Shown here piece by piece: positions 24,759 to 32,329 of a DNA stretch of 60,093 nucleotides. Numbering within the stretch: the stretch's first letter is position 1; every line of letters starts with the position of its first letter. The notes below the pieces were generated by a model. It was not told the DNA's origin. It ran no database searches and saw only the letters and a program-made list of their open reading frames with translations. This stretch comes from Andeanibacterium sp035497315 (GTDB lineage Bacteria; Pseudomonadota; Alphaproteobacteria; Sphingomonadales; Sphingomonadaceae). A program made the translations under genes and the position numbers. The stretch lies in NCBI GenBank assembly GCA_035497315.1, contig DATJDU010000019.1:1-60093 (forward strand). The letters run 5' to 3'.

Positions 24759-25961
24759 ATGACCGGTGATCTGTTCAGCAAGTTCGACGACATCATTGCC
24801 TTGCGCCAGAGCCTGCTCGCCGGCGGAGGCGAGGATCCGTTCAGCCTGGTGATGGAGAAAGTGCTCTCCCCCACCCGTGCGATCTGCAACGGACGGGACA
24901 CGATCCTGCTGGGCACCTACAATTACATGGGCATGACCTTCGACCCGGACGTGATCCAGGCCGGCAAGGATGCGCTGGACAATTTCGGCGCGGGCACCAC
25001 GGGCAGCCGTGTGCTCAACGGCACCTATCAGGGCCATAAGGAGTGCGAGGAGGCGCTGAAGGAGTTCTATGGCATGGATCATGCCATGGTGTTCTCCACC
25101 GGCTATCAGGCCAACCTCGGAATCATTTCCACGGTCGCCGGAAAGGGCGATTACATCGTCCTCGACATCGACAGCCACGCCTCCATCTGGGACGGCTGCG
25201 CGCTCGGCAATGCCGAGGTGGTTCCCTTCAAGCACAATGATATCGAGGCGATGGAAAAGCGCCTCAAGCGCATTCCCGAAGGCGCCGGCAAGCTGGTGGT
25301 GCTGGAAGGCGTCTATTCCATGCTGGGCGACATTGCCCCGCTGAAGGAGATGATCGCGGTCGCCAAGGCCAATGGCGCGATGGTGCTGGTGGACGAGGCC
25401 CATTCGATGGGCTTCATCGGCGAGCATGGGCGCGGCGTGGCCGAAGCCCAGGGCGTGCTGGAAGATGTCGATTTCGTGATCGGCACTTTTTCCAAGAGCG
25501 TGGGCACGGTGGGCGGCTTCTGCGTGTCCAACCATCCCAAGTTCGAAGTGCTCCGGCTGGTGTGCCGCCCCTATGTCTTCACCGCCAGCCTGCCGCCCAG
25601 CGTGGTGGCGACGGCGGCGACCTCCATCCGCAAGCTGATGCATGGCGGGGAAAAGCGGGCGCATCTGTGGGAAAATTCGCGCACGCTGCATGGCGGGCTG
25701 AAACAGCTGGGCTTCCAGCTGGGCACCGAGACCCCGCAAAGCGCGATCATCGCGGTGATCATGCCCGATCTGGAGAAGGGCGCCGCCATGTGGGAGGCGC
25801 TGCTGCACGAAGGGCTCTACGTCAACCTCGCCCGCCCGCCGGCAACCCCCGCCAACATGACCCTGCTGCGCTGCTCGCTCTGCGCCGAACATTCGGCCGA
25901 GCAGGTACAAACCATCCTGGGCATGTTCGAACGCGCCGGGAAGGCCGTGGGGATTATCTAA
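24759..25961 (+). CDS. spt: Serine palmitoyltransferase
   Basis: A 400-residue PLP enzyme of the alpha-oxoamine synthase family that condenses serine with an acyl thioester to 3-ketosphinganine. It has the PLP Lys246 in GTFSKSVGTVGGF, Asp212 and His215 in VDEAHSMGF and the stacking His140 in DIDSHASIWDG. All are offset by exactly 19 from the residues described in Sphingomonas paucimobilis SPT (Lys265, Asp231, His234, His159). The ATG at 24759 has GGGAGAAG 8 bp upstream; frames reaching back to 24705 overlap the ACP gene. Soluble, with no membrane anchor. Confidence 0.95.
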   Translation: MTGDLFSKFDDIIALRQSLLAGGGEDPFSLVMEKVLSPTRAICNGRDTILLGTYNYMGMTFDPDVIQAGKDALDNFGAGTTGSRVLNGTYQGHKECEEALKEFYGMDHAMVFSTGYQANLGIISTVAGKGDYIVLDIDSHASIWDGCALGNAEVVPFKHNDIEAMEKRLKRIPEGAGKLVVLEGVYSMLGDIAPLKEMIAVAKANGAMVLVDEAHSMGFIGEHGRGVAEAQGVLEDVDFVIGTFSKSVGTVGGFCVSNHPKFEVLRLVCRPYVFTASLPPSVVATAATSIRKLMHGGEKRAHLWENSRTLHGGLKQLGFQLGTETPQSAIIAVIMPDLEKGAAMWEALLHEGLYVNLARPPATPANMTLLRCSLCAEHSAEQVQTILGMFERAGKAVGII

Positions 25962-25977
25962 TAATTTCAGATTGAAC

Positions 25978-26022
25978 GATTTATCTCACATTTTGTAATT
26001 AAACAATTTTGTGGGATAAATC
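25978..26022. repeat. AT-rich inverted repeat between spt and a pseudogene
   Basis: GATTTATCTCACA (25978-25990) and TGTGGGATAAATC (26010-26022) are reverse complements with one mismatch, separated by an AT-rich 19-bp centre. This 45-bp block is far more AT-rich than its surroundings. It could be an operator or promoter belonging to the broken gene that follows, or part of a small insertion. Confidence 0.6.
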
Positions 26023-26027
26023 ATCCC

Positions 26028-26790
26028 ATGGTCAGCATGGCTCCGTTCTCGGACTGCGGCGGGCTGCTCGACGGGCAATTGCTGGTCGTCTGCACGAATT
26101 GCCTGCTGGCCTATCAGCAGGAAGCGGCCGCGAAATTCGACCTTCCCGACGAAACCATTGATTTCGGCCTTGCCTGGGCGGGTGAGAGGCAGCTGGATAA
26201 CGCCCCGGTGTGGGAACTTCTCAAATCGGTCGATGCGACTTTCACGGTCAGCACCGAGCGGGAATTCCAGGCATGCAACGCCGATGCCTATGAGGTCGAA
26301 CTGTTGGTCGCCCCATCCCCCTGCCCGAACAGGAATGGCTGCTGGGGCGCCCGGTCGATCAGGTAGTGCCCTGCCGCGACGGCAACACCGCGCGGCTGGT
26401 GGTGCCCGATCCGCGCTGGTTCGCGCTGCACAAATGTGGCTCGGCAATCAGGCCAGGCGCAACCCGCTCAAGCGGCGCAAGAATCTGCAGCAGGGCGAAG
26501 CGGTGCTCGGTGCAGGGGCCGAGGCAATGCCGCAATATCCGCTCGACGATGCGTTCGAGGCTTCGATCCCGCTGGAACTGGCGCCGTATTGGCGCGGCTG
26601 GAAGGACCTGTGCGCGAGGGGTAAGGCGTCATTACGAGCGGTGGGGCTGGGTGGCGTGGAAAAAACGACTGCTTCGCTGAATGGCTGTTATCCGGCGTTT
26701 GCGCTCGAAAGCCGCCGTTCCGGACACGACAACATTGCGGACATGGCATATATCGTCATCCCAGCGAAAGCTGGGATCGCTGCCGGCTAG
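26028..26790 (+). pseudogene. Frameshifted nucleotidyltransferase-fold gene (GSU2403-like)
   Basis: Three frames in succession give parts of one protein. Frame one (from 26028) reads LDGQLLVVCTNCLLAYQQEA ... FTVSTEREFQACNADAYEVELLVAPS. Near 26310-26325 the frame moves to LPEQEWLLGRPVDQVV ... LVVPDPRWFALHK. A single base appears to be missing near 26434 (AAATGTGGC), after which the third frame gives WLGNQARRNPLKRRKNLQQG and MPQYPLDDAFEASIPLEL. These blocks match my memory of a nucleotidyltransferase-fold family found in sphingomonads. The N-terminus is also short. The 3' end (from about 26640) reads into a palindromic repeat. It is therefore decayed. Confidence 0.7.
26753..26786. repeat. Palindromic repeat, left copy flanking the GIY-YIG gene
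   Basis: The sequence starting TCGTCATCCCAGCGAAAGCT forms a hairpin by itself. Its first 29 bases (26753-26781) are the exact reverse complement of 27095-27123 on the other side of the GIY-YIG gene. It is a close relative of the 21418/21807 repeat, differing in the hairpin stem (CCCAGC/GCTGGG versus CCCGGC/GCCGGG). It ends at the stop codon of the nuclease gene. Confidence 0.85.
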
Positions 26791-27071
26791 ATCATCCGTT
26801 CGAAAAGATCGTCCCAATTGGGGTTGGCGCTCTCGATCAACTCGATCTTCCACACGCGCTTCCACGCCTTCAGCGCTTTTTCTCGCGCGATGGCAGAATG
26901 AATATCGACGTGCCGTTCCGCATGGACGAGCCGTTTGACACCGTATTTCCGGCAGAATGCCGAACCCGTTCCGTCGCGATGCTGCATCATCCGTCTCGCC
27001 AGATCGGCGGTCACACCGATATACAGCACGCCATTGGGCTTGTTGGCGAGAATATAGGTCCAGGCGCTCAT
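26787..27071 (-). CDS. GIY-YIG nuclease family protein
   Basis: A 94-residue single-domain protein of the UPF0213/GIY-YIG type. The core motif is split as WTYILANKPNGVLYIGVTAD (YIL ... YIG), followed by the catalytic-region Arg in LARRMMQHRDG, RLVHAERHVDIHSAIAREKA with the conserved Glu, and LKAWKRVWKIELIE. Such proteins are predicted DNA endonucleases of unknown role. The gene is bracketed by a perfect 29-bp inverted repeat, its stop codon touching the left copy and its start 23 bp from the right copy. Confidence 0.92.
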   Translation of the reverse strand: MSAWTYILANKPNGVLYIGVTADLARRMMQHRDGTGSAFCRKYGVKRLVHAERHVDIHSAIAREKALKAWKRVWKIELIESANPNWDDLFERMI

Positions 27072-27094
27072 CCCACCGGCCTCACTTCGTCGAG

Positions 27095-27123
27095 AGCGAT
27101 CCCAGCTTTCGCTGGGATGACGA
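27095..27123. repeat. Palindromic repeat, right copy flanking the GIY-YIG gene
   Basis: AGCGATCCCAGCTTTCGCTG with the following TGGGATGACGA-type bases is the reverse complement of 26753-26781. Together the two copies make a unit of about 370 bp around the nuclease gene. Confidence 0.85.
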
Positions 27124-27171
27124 GTTTATCATTCTCCGCTCCTCACCCCATTTCAGCCATGGGATAAGCGA

Positions 27172-27232
27172 TCCTCACGGATGCGAGCTTCGCTATCCTC
27201 CCCCGCAAGGGGAGAGGAATGGGCGTCCTCAC
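27172..27232. repeat. Partial copy of the CTCTCCC-type palindromic repeat
   Basis: CTATCCTCCCCCGCAAGGGGAGAGGAAT around 27193-27220 forms a short hairpin and resembles the arms at 16415-16438 and 16556-16579. It lies just downstream of the NADPH:FMN reductase gene stop. A further half-copy (TTCCGTCAACGGGAGAAGGA) lies at 27885-27904, next to the hemH stop. Confidence 0.55.
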
Positions 27233-27233
27233 C

Positions 27234-27782
27234 TCACTCCGTATGCTTCTCCACATGCGCCAGAAACTTCGCCATCCAGCGGTCGAGATAATCGTGGCTA
27301 TGGGCGCCCACCCGGCCTTCCTCGGTCAGCAGATCCTCGCTCCATCTGAGGAACACTTCGGGCAGGGCCATGGTCTGCACATCCAGCGCGGCCAGCACAT
27401 TGCGCAGATGTTGCTGGGCCATGGCGGTGCCGGTGGCACCGGGGCTCACGCCCAGCACGCCGGCGGGCTTGCCGGTCCAGCAGCTCTGGCCATAGGGGCG
27501 CGATCCGTGGTCGATCGCGTTCTTGAGCACGCCGGGGATCGAGCGGTTATATTCCGGCGTCACGAAGATCACCCCGTCGGCCGCGGTAATACGCTGCTTG
27601 AACTCGCGTGCGGGCTTCGGCTGGTCGGCATCCGTATCCTGATCGTAGAGCGGCAGCTCGCGAATCTCCACGATCTCGAAGGAATGGCCTTCGGTCGCAG
27701 GAAGATGGGCAATCGCGCGGGCAAGGCGCCGGTTGTAGGAGTGCTCGCGCAGGCTTCCGGGGATCACGGCGATATGGCTCAT
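27234..27782 (-). CDS. NADPH-dependent FMN reductase family oxidoreductase
   Basis: A 182-residue flavodoxin-fold protein. The FMN phosphate loop is in IAVIPGSLREHSYNRRLARA (residues 4-23), and the conserved VTPEYNRSIPGVLKNAIDHGSR and GKPAGVLGVSPGATGTAMAQ are typical of NADPH:FMN/quinone reductases such as ChrR. It probably reduces quinones or chromate; the specific role is unknown. Single gene, with partial palindromic repeats on both sides. Confidence 0.92.
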   Translation of the reverse strand: MSHIAVIPGSLREHSYNRRLARAIAHLPATEGHSFEIVEIRELPLYDQDTDADQPKPAREFKQRITAADGVIFVTPEYNRSIPGVLKNAIDHGSRPYGQSCWTGKPAGVLGVSPGATGTAMAQQHLRNVLAALDVQTMALPEVFLRWSEDLLTEEGRVGAHSHDYLDRWMAKFLAHVEKHTE

Positions 27783-27912
27783 CTCGGCTCTCCTTTTCTC
27801 GTCGAATCAATGGGCCGCAAGGGCGGAAGGTTCCCCGGCCTGTCGTTCGGGGACCGCACTCTATCAGCATTCAGGCTACGCTAGCTTCCGTCAACGGGAG
27901 AAGGATGGAAGC

Positions 27913-28935
27913 CTAAACCCACCCCGCCAGTTCGCGCCGCACCAGCGCCTCCAGCATATCCATCCCCGCCTCCCCGGCATTGAGGCAGGCCAGCGTCGCA
28001 TAATGCTCCCCACCTGCTTCCATGAACTGATCACGGCCCCTGATCGCCAGTTCCTCCAGCGTTTCGAGGCAATCGGCGGAAAAGCCCGGGGCGGCCACGG
28101 CCATGCGCCTCGTGCCCGCCTGCGCTTCGGCCCGCAGCACTGTGTCGGTTGCGGGTTCGAGCCATTTCGCCCGGCCGAAGCGCGACTGGAAGGTGGTGTC
28201 GATCCGCAGATCGGGCCGCCCCAGCGCCTCGCCCAGCAGGCGCGCGGTTTTCCGGCACTGGCAGTGATAGGGATCGCCCAGATGCAGTGTGCGTTCCGGC
28301 ATGCCGTGGAAGCTGAGCAGCAGCACTTCGGGCACGAAATCCAGCGCATCGAGCTGCGCGCCCAGATCCTTCGCCAGAGCGGCGATATGGACCGGATCGT
28401 CATAATAGGGCGGCATGGTGCGCAACGCGGGCTGCCAGCGCATGGCGCGCAAGGTGTCGCCCACCTTGTCTGCCACCGTGGCATTGGTCGCGCCCGAATA
28501 TTGCGGATAGAGCGGGGCGAGCAGGATACGGTCGCACCCTTCGTCCATCAGCGCCTTCAGCTCCTGCGGGATGGAGGGATTGCCATAGCGCATGGCCCAG
28601 CGCACCCGCGCCGCATCGCCCAGCCGGGCCTGCAGCGCCTCGGCCTGTTCGCAGGTGATCGCGGCCAGCGGCGAGCCTTTTTCGGTCCACACCTGCTGGT
28701 AGGCATGGGCCGATTTCTTCGGCCTTGTATTGAGGATGATCCCGCGCAGGATCGGCTGCCAGACCAGTGCCGGGATTTCCACCACGCGCGGGTCCGACAG
28801 GAACTCCGCCAGATAGCGCTTTACCGCCGCCGGAGTGGGCGCATCGGGCGTGCCGAGATTGACAAGCAGCACGCCCACCCCGCCCGTGCGGACGGGGGCG
28901 TGATCGGCCGGGAGCTTCTGTTCGGCATAAGTCAT
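27913..28935 (-). CDS. hemH: Ferrochelatase
   Basis: A 340-residue enzyme inserting Fe(II) into protoporphyrin IX, the last step of heme synthesis. The frame has GVGVLLVNLGTPDAPTPAAV, LLAPLYPQYSGATNATVADK, LLSFHGMPERTLHLGDPYHC with the catalytic His, TFQSRFGRAKWLEPATD and, near the end, FMEAGGEHYATLACLN with the conserved Glu. Cys residues around HLGDPYHCQCRKTA and the C-terminus are typical of a subgroup. Length is normal. Monocistronic, 27 bp from the molybdenum hydroxylase gene end. Confidence 0.95.
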   Translation of the reverse strand: MTYAEQKLPADHAPVRTGGVGVLLVNLGTPDAPTPAAVKRYLAEFLSDPRVVEIPALVWQPILRGIILNTRPKKSAHAYQQVWTEKGSPLAAITCEQAEALQARLGDAARVRWAMRYGNPSIPQELKALMDEGCDRILLAPLYPQYSGATNATVADKVGDTLRAMRWQPALRTMPPYYDDPVHIAALAKDLGAQLDALDFVPEVLLLSFHGMPERTLHLGDPYHCQCRKTARLLGEALGRPDLRIDTTFQSRFGRAKWLEPATDTVLRAEAQAGTRRMAVAAPGFSADCLETLEELAIRGRDQFMEAGGEHYATLACLNAGEAGMDMLEALVRRELAGWV

Positions 28936-28962
28936 TGCGGGCGCCTTATAGTCTGCCCGGCC

Positions 28963-31230
28963 CTACAAGCCACCTGACAAGAGGGGCAATCGCCGCAGCC
29001 GCAGCCCGGTGGCGGAAAACAGCGCATTGGCAATGGCAGGCGCCGCCACGGCCACGCCCAGTTCGCCCGGATCGAACGGCTCTGCATCGCTGGCGATGAA
29101 GTCCACTTCGATCTCCGGGCAATCGGCCAGCGTCGGCAGGTCCAACGCCGCGAGCCGCGCTGCGGTGGGCTGGCCGCGTTCGTAATCCGTGGCCGAGCCG
29201 AGCGCGAGGCCCATGCCGAAGATCAGCCCGCCTTCGATCTGCTGGCGGGCGATATCGATATTGACGATGCGCCCGATATCGACCGCGACAGAGAATTTCT
29301 CCACCTTCACCCCGCCTTCGCCCTGACTGGCGGTGGCGATCGCGGCGATCCGCCCGCCTGCCTCCACCGGGCCCATGCGGTGGCACGCAAGGCCCTGCCC
29401 GCTCTGTTCCACCCCGCCATCCCACGCGGCCAGCCGCGCGGCGCGCTGCAGGCAATTGGCCAGGCGCGGATCGTTGCCCAGCATTTCCATGCGATAGGAC
29501 AGGGGCTCGCGCCGGTGCAGTGCGGCCAGCTCGTCCACGAAGCTCTCGGTGAAGAAGCAGCTATAGCCATGGGCATTGCCGCGCATCCGCCCGGTGGGCA
29601 GGCCGATATTCACCGGCACGTGATCCACCGCGACATGATCGATGCCATAGGGCGGATCGGCCCCTTCCACTGCCATGGGATCGGCCCGGCCTTCGCTTGC
29701 CTCGATGGCAGACCAGCTGGTGAGATTGTTGAACTGCCGCTCGCCGAATTCCTGCACCGTGGGCGGCAGGGCCAGCTTGGCGCGCCAGATGGCGATATGG
29801 CCGCTCTCGCTCGCCTTGGCGGAAAGCAGCGCGGCCGCCGGCGTGCGCGGGCGCCCGGCCAGTGCCTCCTGCCCGCGCGACCAGACCAGCTGCACCGGGC
29901 GGCCGATCTCGCGCGCGATCAATGCCACTTCGATTGCATGGTCCACTTCCAGCCGCCGGTCGAAACTGCCGCCTGCCGGCATGGGATAGAGCACTACGTC
30001 TGCGGCGGAGAGGCCCAGCGCCTTGGCCGCCGCCTCGCGCGCATGTTCGGGCGCCTGGGTTGCGATCCATAGTTCCAGCCTGCCGTCGGTGATCCGGGCG
30101 GTGGCGCTGGAAGTCTCGATCGTGGCGTGGAGCGCGGGGGATATGTCATATCGCGCGCGATAGGTTGCCTTGCCCATCTCGCTATCGCCATCGCCGCGTG
30201 TGACGATGCGCCGCGCGCTGCCTTTCATCACGCCCTTTTCCAGCGCCTCCTCGATCCGGCCACTGTCTATCGCGCCTGCGACCATGAAGGTGGGCGCCAG
30301 CTTGCGCAGGGCCTTTTCGGCCGCAAACCAGGTCTCGCCCACGGCGGCGAGCCAGCGCTTGCCCTTGACCACGCCCACCAGGCCAAGCGATCCGGCAGCG
30401 GCATTCACATCGAAGCGCTTGAGAGTGGAACGATCGATCGGCCCGTGGCGGATCGAGGCATAGACCATGTCGGGCAGGCGCACGTCGCCCGCGAACAGCA
30501 GCGATCCGTCCACCTTGGCGGGCAGGTCGAGCCTTGGGTAATAGACCGGCGCTTCCGCGCCCAGTTCGCTGGGTTTTTCCGACGGCGGCAGGGACCGCAG
30601 CGGCGCGGGATCGGGCGGGCTGCGGCGCGCGGCATCCAGCGCCAGTTCGGCAAAGCTCAAGCGCCTTTTGCCATGGATGATAAATCCGCCCTCGGCCTCG
30701 CACTCCTCCCACGAGGCGCCCCAGCGGTCTGCCGCTTCCATCGCCAGCATCGCCCGCGCGGCGGCGGCGGCATGGCGGCACGGTGCTTCATAGGCGGCAA
30801 GCGATGTGCCGTCCGCCGTCACCATGAAGCGATTGTCCTCGGCAAAGCGGCGCACCGGCCAATCGTCCGAATCATCCGCCAGGAACGGCAGCGCGGGCTT
30901 CCACAAGGGCGCCCATCGCGCCGCCAGCGGCAGGTTTGGATAGGCCCCGCTTGCCGGAACAGGCTCCACCGCGATCTGCCGCCAGTCCGCCCCCAGCTCC
31001 ATCGCCACCACCTGCGGCAGGATCGTGCTGACGCCCTGCCCCATTTCGAGCTGCGGCACAGCCACTGTGACCACGCCGTCGGCGGCGATCTTCAACCAGG
31101 CATCGAAGCTCGCCTCATTGCGCCCGGCGCTGAGCGGGGGCGCGAAGCGGCGGGGGCGCAAGGTCCAGGCAACCAGCAATCCGCCGCCGATGGCCGCCCC
31201 TGCCAGCACCCCTCTGCGCGATAATTGCAT
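28963..31230 (-). CDS. Molybdopterin-binding subunit of an xanthine dehydrogenase-family hydroxylase (IorB-like)
   Basis: A 755-residue protein with a twin-arginine signal (MQLSRRGVLAGAAIGGGLLV), so exported to the periplasm as a folded cofactor protein. LEMGQGVSTILPQVVAMELG and the duplicated central domains fit the single-subunit-type aldehyde oxidase large chain resembling isoquinoline 1-oxidoreductase beta. The C-terminal VAVDIGRIVNIDIARQQIEG and GGLIFGMGLALGSATDYERG are molybdenum-site blocks. The [2Fe-2S] partner subunit and the cytochrome normally encoded beside it are not in this window. The ATG at 31230 is preferred over a longer frame because it starts the TAT signal. Confidence 0.9.
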   Translation of the reverse strand: MQLSRRGVLAGAAIGGGLLVAWTLRPRRFAPPLSAGRNEASFDAWLKIAADGVVTVAVPQLEMGQGVSTILPQVVAMELGADWRQIAVEPVPASGAYPNLPLAARWAPLWKPALPFLADDSDDWPVRRFAEDNRFMVTADGTSLAAYEAPCRHAAAAARAMLAMEAADRWGASWEECEAEGGFIIHGKRRLSFAELALDAARRSPPDPAPLRSLPPSEKPSELGAEAPVYYPRLDLPAKVDGSLLFAGDVRLPDMVYASIRHGPIDRSTLKRFDVNAAAGSLGLVGVVKGKRWLAAVGETWFAAEKALRKLAPTFMVAGAIDSGRIEEALEKGVMKGSARRIVTRGDGDSEMGKATYRARYDISPALHATIETSSATARITDGRLELWIATQAPEHAREAAAKALGLSAADVVLYPMPAGGSFDRRLEVDHAIEVALIAREIGRPVQLVWSRGQEALAGRPRTPAAALLSAKASESGHIAIWRAKLALPPTVQEFGERQFNNLTSWSAIEASEGRADPMAVEGADPPYGIDHVAVDHVPVNIGLPTGRMRGNAHGYSCFFTESFVDELAALHRREPLSYRMEMLGNDPRLANCLQRAARLAAWDGGVEQSGQGLACHRMGPVEAGGRIAAIATASQGEGGVKVEKFSVAVDIGRIVNIDIARQQIEGGLIFGMGLALGSATDYERGQPTAARLAALDLPTLADCPEIEVDFIASDAEPFDPGELGVAVAAPAIANALFSATGLRLRRLPLLSGGL

Positions 31231-31252
31231 GGCGTGCCTCCCCCCGGTTGTG

Positions 31253-32236
31253 TCAGGCCCCGAGCCAGTCCGAAAGCCTTGCCGCGATATCGGCAAAGGC
31301 CTTCGCCTCTGCCCCTTCCCCGGCAGCGGGCGGCGTGCCTGCATCGCTGGCCAGGCGAATATTCATCGCCAGCGGCACCCGGCCCAGGAAGGGCACGCCC
31401 TTTTCCCGCGCGGCGATTTCCGCCCCGCCATGGCCGAAAGGATCTGACAATTCGCCGCAATGCGGGCAGGCATAGCCGGCCATATTCTCCACGATGCCGA
31501 TGATCGGCACCTGCCCCACTTCGAACAATTGCATCGCGCGGGTCGCGTCGATCAGCGCAAGGTCCTGCGGGGTGGAGACGATCACCGCGCCTGCGGGCTT
31601 GAAGCGTTGCAGCATGGTCAGCTGCACATCGCCCGTGCCCGGCGGCAGATCGACCAGCAGCAGGTCCACATCGCCCCATTCGGCATCGATCAGCTGGCCC
31701 AGCGCATTGCCCGCCATCGGCCCGCGCCAGGCGATCGCCTTGCCCGGCTCCACCAGATGGCCCATCGACAGCACCGGAATGCCTTCCGCGCCGGGGACGG
31801 GAATCAGCTTGTTGCCTTCGGCGCGCGGGCGCTGCCCCTCATTGGCCAGCAGCTTGGGCTGGGAGGGGCCGTAGATATCGGCATCCACCACGCCGACCTT
31901 GCGCCCGGCCCGCTTGAGCGCGACGGCGAGATTGGCGGTAAGCGTGGATTTGCCCACCCCGCCCTTGCCCGAACCGATGGCGACGATACGGCGGGCGAGC
32001 GGCGGGGCCCCATTCGACGCAGGTCTGTCCGCCATCAGCGCCACGCGCACTTCGCTCACCCCTTCGGCATCGCGCAGAGTATCGCGTACGGCGATCTCCA
32101 GCCGGTCCCGCGCAAGGGCATCGAGCCCGCTGGCATCGAGGATCAATGTGGCCACGCCATCGGCCAGACGCAGTGTCTGCAGACGCTCCAGCGCCATGGC
32201 GGGAAGGCGGCTTTTCAGGATTTCTTCGGTACTCAT
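31253..32236 (-). CDS. apbC: Mrp/NBP35 family iron-sulfur carrier ATPase
   Basis: A 327-residue P-loop ATPase that carries and inserts Fe-S clusters. The N-terminal DUF59/MIP18-like part (about 1-85) precedes the deviant Walker A GSGKGGVGKSTLTANLAVAL near residue 88. DADIYGPSQPKLL, LLLVDLPPGTGDVQLTMLQR and the CxxC pair in MAGYACPHCGELSDPFGHGG follow. The ATG at 32236 gives MSTEEILKSRLP; longer frames upstream pass through the hflK promoter and are rejected. Divergent from hflK, 93 bp apart. It lies 22 bp upstream of the molybdenum hydroxylase gene, possibly coupled to it. Confidence 0.93.
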   Translation of the reverse strand: MSTEEILKSRLPAMALERLQTLRLADGVATLILDASGLDALARDRLEIAVRDTLRDAEGVSEVRVALMADRPASNGAPPLARRIVAIGSGKGGVGKSTLTANLAVALKRAGRKVGVVDADIYGPSQPKLLANEGQRPRAEGNKLIPVPGAEGIPVLSMGHLVEPGKAIAWRGPMAGNALGQLIDAEWGDVDLLLVDLPPGTGDVQLTMLQRFKPAGAVIVSTPQDLALIDATRAMQLFEVGQVPIIGIVENMAGYACPHCGELSDPFGHGGAEIAAREKGVPFLGRVPLAMNIRLASDAGTPPAAGEGAEAKAFADIAARLSDWLGA

Positions 32237-32329
32237 CCCAGCCCCGTTAGCGAAGCTGGGGCCGGCTTGCAGGGAAAATCTGCAAACCCCACCCTGTTTT
32301 TCGTGCGTTTCGTGCCTATAAGTGTCCGC

